Shown piece after piece: positions 22,174 to 27,098 of a DNA stretch of 27,098 bases. The DNA lies in the NCBI GenBank assembly GCA_025351525.1, contig JANXVV010000519.1, forward strand, positions 1-27,098. The letters are read 5' to 3'. The DNA comes from Humisphaera sp. Lineage in GTDB: Bacteria; Planctomycetota; Phycisphaerae; Tepidisphaerales; Tepidisphaeraceae. The notes under the pieces are model-generated. The model worked only from the letters and a program-made list of their open reading frames with translations. It was not told where the DNA came from and ran no database searches. The position numbers and the translations under genes are program-made. The number at the start of each line of letters is the position of its first letter. Position 1 is the first letter of the stretch.

Positions 22174-25100
22174 TTACTCCCGCGCCCCGCGCAGGAAATG
22201 GAGTTTGTGGTCGCCGCTGAGGTAGTAGATGCCGCCTTCCACCGCCTGCCAACTGTTGATGCCGGCGGGTTCGGCCAGGTCGTATATCTGTTGCACACTG
22301 GCGATTTCATATCCCGGTGAATCCTTGCGCGTGGTGCGATTGTAGAATTTCAACTGATAATGTCGGCTGGCATTCTCGACGAGTTTCTTCGAGCCGGGCT
22401 CTCCAACCGTCATCAGGAAATCACGGGTGGGTATCGCGAGTCGAAAGTTCGGTGGCGCCGACATGCCGCTGTCCGCCCGCCAGGATTTTTCGGCGATGTC
22501 GTCGAGGTTGTAGCCCAGCAGGCTTCGCGTTCCGACGACGTAGAGATGGGGGCCGACCAGACGCAGGGTCACCGGCGCTTCCGCCTGCTGCCCGTTGAAG
22601 GATTGCGCGATCCCGGTGGTCAACAGGGACTTCACTTCGGCCACGCCGCTGCGATGGGTGGACCAGGTGCCATCGTCGAGGGAATGGATGGAGATGAATC
22701 GCCCGCTCTGTTCCAGCGCGATGATCTGTCGCCCGCGAATCAGCAGTTGACCGTGCTTGTTGCAGCCGAAATAAATCGCGTTCATCAAAGCCCCGTTGGG
22801 ATTGTTCGGATCGCGCGGCGTGTTGGGAAACTGGAAGGTGAGGTTCTTAGATTCGTTCGCCCTCGCCCCGGAATCCGGCTCATAAAGGTCCTTCCCGCAG
22901 AGCCGATCCGCCAGCGTCCAGACCAGCATGCCGTCCGGTGAAAGAGCCATGTTGATGGGGGTGACGTTGGAATCGGCGGCGAAGTTGCGAACCATCTGAA
23001 GCTGGCCGTTGTAGTTGTCGAGAACGATCAGACGCGAGGCTCCCTCATCGTTTATTTTAACTGCGGTGAAATCCTCGTTCGCCACCAGTTTCTCGAAGGA
23101 GCTTTGACCCACCCGGGTTTGCCAAAGCAATTGGCCTCCGGCGGCCTCAAGGCAAATTAGTCGGCCCGTGGTCGTGCCGAGGATCAATCGATCGACCAAC
23201 GGCCAAACATGTTGGATCTGTTCGGGCCCGGTGTTTTCCAGCGGCGCCGCAAGCTGCACGTTCATCGCTTGAATCACACCTCCACCGCGAAACATCACAT
23301 TGTTGCGCCGACCGCCGTTGATGAGAACTTTTTGCCCGCGCGCGTTGATGAAAATCTGCTGCGGGTCGTTGTTCGCGGCGTTCGGATCGAGGGCGATATT
23401 GTCGTTGGTCACCTGCGCGCTCGGCAATCCGGTGATGGCGGTCAGTTCGATGCCGGGCAGGGCTTTGAGGGGACGGGTCCAGATCAACGCCGCCGTGTCA
23501 CCGTCGAGCGCGACGATCTCATTGCCGCTCCAGATCGTCACCACGGATTTGCCGGCTTCCGAGTGCGACCAAACCGCGTAGCGCGGCTCATCGGTCATCG
23601 CCTCGTACGATCCAAGCGGCTTGTCCCGCCCCGGTGAAAATAGACCGATTCGGTTGCCCATCGTCGCGACGATCCGATCCGATCGCACGGAATAAGCCTG
23701 CTCCACCGGAGGCTGGAGCAGGCTGGTGACCTCCGGAATCACACCGGAATTTTTTCCATCTTTCGGTTGAACGAAGGGCTTGGACGACTTGCCCGCCAAT
23801 TTCTCCTCATCCGTCAAACGAACGAAAAACGGTATATGAACATCCGGCAGATTGAGGGTGACTTCCGCAGTCCGCGACTTATTTAATTCCACGACGGCCT
23901 GGCGAAAATTCACGTTCTCAATTTTAGAGCCATTCGGCAGCACCAACGGCTGCGTCAGTTTCACATCGCCGAATGACTTCTCGCGTTGCAGCAGGGCGAC
24001 GGCAATTTCCAAGCCGCTGGGAAGGTGGAGATAGTTGCGGGCCATGGATTCGAGGATGCGGTCTTTGTCGGATTTGTCGCCATATTTCCGGTAGACCTGC
24101 CGAAGCACGTGGGTGGCCAGACGGGGGTTGTCGGCGTGCTCGTACAGATTGGCGGCGGCGAGCATTGCCCTGGCGGCGGTGGGGGAGTTGGGGTAGATCT
24201 GCGCGACTTCCAACAGCCTGGCGGCATCCGCGTCGCGGTTGGCGGCAGTCATGGCGGCAACGGCCTGCTTCGCGACGGCATCATATGCCTCCGGATGCCG
24301 GCGGATCAGTTCCGCGATTTGCGTTTCGGCCTCGACCGCCGCCTGAACATTGCCGTGCATTTCACCGGGGGCATCTCCTTCGGGAACCACTTCGGTGCGG
24401 AGTTCGGGTTGGCTCAGAATCTCCTGATACAACCGCACCGCCGTCGCATAGCTTTGCGGCTCAACGTTCGCGCGCAGAAATTTCGCGCGATTCAGACGAT
24501 AGCTCACCTGTTCCGAAGGAAGATTCGCCGCCTTCGCCGCCAGATCGAAAAATTGGATGGCCGCCTCGATCGCTTCGCCCTGCCGCTCTTTTGCGAGCTT
24601 TTGGGCGAAGGTGATCGCGTCATTGAACAAGCGTTGCCGACCGCTGTCCGGGCGCAGCGTTTCCAATCCTCCCAATCGAACGGCGGCTTCTTTAAGCTTC
24701 TCCAGTGCCACCGGCGTTTGCCCGGCGGCGAACATCACCTCCGAATAATTCAGGCGCGGGTCCGCTTCTTCCGGCGCAATCGCAACGTCGCGATCCAGCT
24801 TCGCGCGGGCCAGGACCATGTCCGTGAAAATATCCACGCTGGCCTTGCCCGCGAGAATGACGTGCTCACCGGTGACGAGCACATTGCCGGGACCTTCTTT
24901 TTCATCCCATTGGCGACCCGCTTTCGCGTCCTTCGGATAAGTTTCCTCGATGTATCCGTTCCGCTTGAGCGACAGGCGGAGCAGCGATCTGAAGGTGGAG
25001 ATGAACACCGAGTCGGTGGTGACGAATCCGCGACCGTAGATCGTCTCCTGCTCGCCGTTGCCGGTCGATGCCATCGTCTTCCAGCCCCCGCCCGACGCCG

Positions 25101-27098
25101 AATTCTGGTCGGCGGTTTTCGCGGGGTCGAACGCGACCCAGTTCAAACCCATCACCTGCCGTCGGCTGCACAGGATGATCTTCTCGCCCAGCACGGCCAG
25201 AATGGTTCGGGCCCCATCGAATTCATCGACATTAATCCGCTTGATCTCCTGACCCGTCGCCGCATCGTAGATGAGGAGAAATTTACCGTCCGCCGGCAGC
25301 AAAAATAATTTGCCATCCTGCACGAAGACGGGATTGAATTCCCACGGACGCAGATTGGGAAGCATCACCACCGGCATCGCACGGCGGTTGCGGAAGCCTT
25401 GGAAAAGAGGTGGATCATTATTGATATTGGAATCCCTCGGGTACAGGCTGAGCCAGACGATAGACCCGCTGGAGGCATCGATCGAGGCCAGCGCGCCGAG
25501 GTTGGTCAGGAAATACAGCCGTCCACTCGCATAGGCCAGATGGGATAGCGTGCTGCTTGCCTGGAATGGATCGCCGTTCTGCATATTGCCGGCAGTGTTG
25601 GCGCTGGCAACGAGGCTGGACCAACGGTAAGCGCCGCTGTTCAAGTCGAAGCACAGGACGTAGCAGTTTTCAAATTGCGGGTCTTTTCCACCGCGTCCGA
25701 TGACATACACATTGTCCCCCACCACGATGGGCGATCCGGAAAGATCGAGGGCGCGAAGTCGTTCCTTCTCGTCGCCTTTAAGGGTTTCACCGGCAAGGGT
25801 GATTAGAGAGATTTTCCACCGTTCCTTGCCGGTGGCGCGATCGAGGCAGACCAATCGCGTGCCGCCATCGGCACCGCCGGGCAGATCCATGCCGCGCTGG
25901 GCGTACATCAGTTGCAAGCGGTTGGACTGGCCCATCACGCCGAGCACGGCACTGTCGGTGAGAGTGAGCGTGTACTGCTGATTGCGAAGCGTCGAGGCAT
26001 TCCGGAGCGAATAGATGCCCGTGTTGCCATACGTTTGAACCCAGCCGGGCAGTGGAAAACCGCTGTCGAGCCCGACGGCCCAGAGATGCGCCCCGTCTTG
26101 AAAAAACAGCGCGCTTCCATCGACGACCGGCATGATGCCGATCGTGCGGCCTTCGCTTTCCTCCTGCTGCGCCATCATCTTCGCCTCGGGCGCCTGCTGC
26201 CCTTTGGCGATGGGGCGGGCCGGCAGCTCGATGCTGCGAATCTTCGCCCCCATCCGGCCATGAGCCGTCGACACATAGGCCCGGCTGGGTGAACCGCTGA
26301 AGGTCATCCATGAATCCGGTGAAAGATTCTGCGCCAAAGCCGGCGCAATCTTCAACAAGCCTTCCAGCGAAGTCGCCAGCACCGTGTCTTTGCCGAAAAT
26401 CACTCCGGCGGCGTCCGGAAATTTTTGTTTCAGCTCATCGGCACGGGCGACCGCCATCTTTTCGTCACCGCAGAGATGGTGGGCCAACGCGGTGCGGTAG
26501 AGAAGGCGCGAGCGTTCGGCGATGAGATGGTCGGGTGGATACCAATCCAGCAGCAGTTCACCGACACGTGCCGCCGCGTCAAACTCACCGGATTCCATGT
26601 GAAGATCGATTAACCGCAGGCCGGCGGTCTTGGCGGCTTCCGTGATGAAATACGTGTCGAGCACGGTTTGCAGCGTGGCCGAATCCTCGCGCGATGCGGC
26701 TTCGATCAACCCGGTTGCCGTCGATTCATATTTCGAGCGATACGCATTGATCCCCTCCGCCGGCCATTTGGCGAGCGATTCCTGCACCTGATAAACGATG
26801 CCGCGATAGCTGTTGATGATATTGTGCGAATCCGTCTTCCACGCCACCACGCGCGTGCGGTATTTCGTTAGCACTTCCTGATACCAACCGGCGGCCTTCG
26901 CCCATTCCTTTTGCCGTTCCATCCCCTTGGCGGTTTCCATGTCCTTGCGCGCTTCGGATGAATCGTTCACTGTGACATTTTGCAGCGATTCCCGGGCATC
27001 GGACGGCAGATCACCGACGGCGATCGTCACATTCCCGGCGTCGGCTTTCAGCTTGATTTCAATCTGAGCCGACGCCGGAAGGCTGCTCCCGAGAAACA
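22174..27098 (-). CDS. Giant secreted TPR / PQQ-type beta-propeller protein, N-terminus beyond right edge
   Basis: At least 1,640 codons, open to the right edge. The first visible residues FLGSSLPASA|QIEIK look like the end of a signal peptide with an ASA cleavage site, so the true start lies just outside the window and the internal GTG at 27030 is not the start. Numbering from that GTG: about 29-245 is helical and TPR-like (EWAKAAGWYQEVLTKY; FDAAARVGELLLDWYPPDH). About 300-740 is a first propeller with repeats such as LVCLDRATGKERWKISL, VLCFDLNSGAYRW and LASIDASSGSIVWLSLYP. About 750-1015 is TPR-like again. About 1100-1600 is a second propeller (IVALDGDTAALIWTRPL; LICLEAAGGQLLW). Such proteins are typical of planctomycetes. 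No enzymatic site is seen, and real PQQ binding is not implied. It probably acts outside the cytoplasmic membrane as a scaffold. Confidence 0.85.
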   Translation of the reverse strand, partial: FLGSSLPASAQIEIKLKADAGNVTIAVGDLPSDARESLQNVTVNDSSEARKDMETAKGMERQKEWAKAAGWYQEVLTKYRTRVVAWKTDSHNIINSYRGIVYQVQESLAKWPAEGINAYRSKYESTATGLIEAASREDSATLQTVLDTYFITEAAKTAGLRLIDLHMESGEFDAAARVGELLLDWYPPDHLIAERSRLLYRTALAHHLCGDEKMAVARADELKQKFPDAAGVIFGKDTVLATSLEGLLKIAPALAQNLSPDSWMTFSGSPSRAYVSTAHGRMGAKIRSIELPARPIAKGQQAPEAKMMAQQEESEGRTIGIMPVVDGSALFFQDGAHLWAVGLDSGFPLPGWVQTYGNTGIYSLRNASTLRNQQYTLTLTDSAVLGVMGQSNRLQLMYAQRGMDLPGGADGGTRLVCLDRATGKERWKISLITLAGETLKGDEKERLRALDLSGSPIVVGDNVYVIGRGGKDPQFENCYVLCFDLNSGAYRWSSLVASANTAGNMQNGDPFQASSTLSHLAYASGRLYFLTNLGALASIDASSGSIVWLSLYPRDSNINNDPPLFQGFRNRRAMPVVMLPNLRPWEFNPVFVQDGKLFLLPADGKFLLIYDAATGQEIKRINVDEFDGARTILAVLGEKIILCSRRQVMGLNWVAFDPAKTADQNSASGGGWKTMASTGNGEQETIYGRGFVTTDSVFISTFRSLLRLSLKRNGYIEETYPKDAKAGRQWDEKEGPGNVLVTGEHVILAGKASVDIFTDMVLARAKLDRDVAIAPEEADPRLNYSEVMFAAGQTPVALEKLKEAAVRLGGLETLRPDSGRQRLFNDAITFAQKLAKERQGEAIEAAIQFFDLAAKAANLPSEQVSYRLNRAKFLRANVEPQSYATAVRLYQEILSQPELRTEVVPEGDAPGEMHGNVQAAVEAETQIAELIRRHPEAYDAVAKQAVAAMTAANRDADAARLLEVAQIYPNSPTAARAMLAAANLYEHADNPRLATHVLRQVYRKYGDKSDKDRILESMARNYLHLPSGLEIAVALLQREKSFGDVKLTQPLVLPNGSKIENVNFRQAVVELNKSRTAEVTLNLPDVHIPFFVRLTDEEKLAGKSSKPFVQPKDGKNSGVIPEVTSLLQPPVEQAYSVRSDRIVATMGNRIGLFSPGRDKPLGSYEAMTDEPRYAVWSHSEAGKSVVTIWSGNEIVALDGDTAALIWTRPLKALPGIELTAITGLPSAQVTNDNIALDPNAANNDPQQIFINARGQKVLINGGRRNNVMFRGGGVIQAMNVQLAAPLENTGPEQIQHVWPLVDRLILGTTTGRLICLEAAGGQLLWQTRVGQSSFEKLVANEDFTAVKINDEGASRLIVLDNYNGQLQMVRNFAADSNVTPINMALSPDGMLVWTLADRLCGKDLYEPDSGARANESKNLTFQFPNTPRDPNNPNGALMNAIYFGCNKHGQLLIRGRQIIALEQSGRFISIHSLDDGTWSTHRSGVAEVKSLLTTGIAQSFNGQQAEAPVTLRLVGPHLYVVGTRSLLGYNLDDIAEKSWRADSGMSAPPNFRLAIPTRDFLMTVGEPGSKKLVENASRHYQLKFYNRTTRKDSPGYEIASVQQIYDLAEPAGINSWQAVEGGIYYLSGDHKLHFLRGARE

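Noticed and set aside
23986..25308. 440-codon plus-strand frame inside the giant PQQ/TPR gene
   Set aside because: Opposite strand to a convincing repeat protein, with no recognisable domain and shadow-like composition.

Overview
The window looks like chromosomal DNA of a high-GC Gram-negative-type bacterium, most likely a planctomycete (Phycisphaerae/Tepidisphaerales-like). This is inferred from the dense scatter of short palindromic repeats whose spurious translations read MGETPMPP or HGRDAHAT, the NfeD-FloA pair, a very large secreted TPR/PQQ-propeller protein, a GxxExxY protein, and substrate-binding proteins that lack a lipobox. No rRNA or tRNA gene is present, so this placement is not proven.

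Left part (1-5700). On the minus strand lie nfeD (membrane serine protease), a GxxExxY nuclease-fold gene bounded by inverted GCAAAG-rich arrays, and the start of floA (flotillin-like). The GxxExxY unit appears to have been inserted into an nfeD-floA operon. Next is a CgeB-like putative glycosyltransferase gene that carries an 89-bp palindromic repeat in frame inside its coding region. Divergent from it is dapF (diaminopimelate epimerase). It is followed by a small antitoxin-like ORF that seems to be a fusion scar between a HicB head and a HigA-like helix-turn-helix tail.

Middle (5671-10184). A cardiolipin-synthase-type phospholipase D gene (minus strand, best start TTG) is divergent from mrp (Fe-S carrier ATPase, here lacking the usual CPxC motif). 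A roughly 660-bp gap with few recognisable features and one good promoter precedes a secreted protein of unknown function.

Right-centre (10261-21044). A large oligopeptide-type ABC transporter locus is arranged A1-B1-C1-A2-B2-C2-D-F: two substrate-binding proteins, two permease pairs (the second pair YejB/YejE-like) and a single pair of ATPases. Overlapping genes join each B-C pair. Every other junction, and the segment just before A1, is filled by a palindromic repeat, and these repeats come from several sequence families.

Right end (21101-27098). A metallophosphoesterase gene, a palindromic repeat, and then a giant secreted protein of more than 1,600 residues with TPR-like helices and two PQQ-type beta-propellers. 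It is on the minus strand and runs off the right edge.

The most unusual features are the repeats and their positions: inside a coding sequence, at every non-overlapping junction of the transporter operon, at stop codons and flanking the GxxExxY gene. The HicB/HigA chimera and the Mrp protein without CPxC are the next most notable. No clearly new multi-gene system is proven by the sequence alone.
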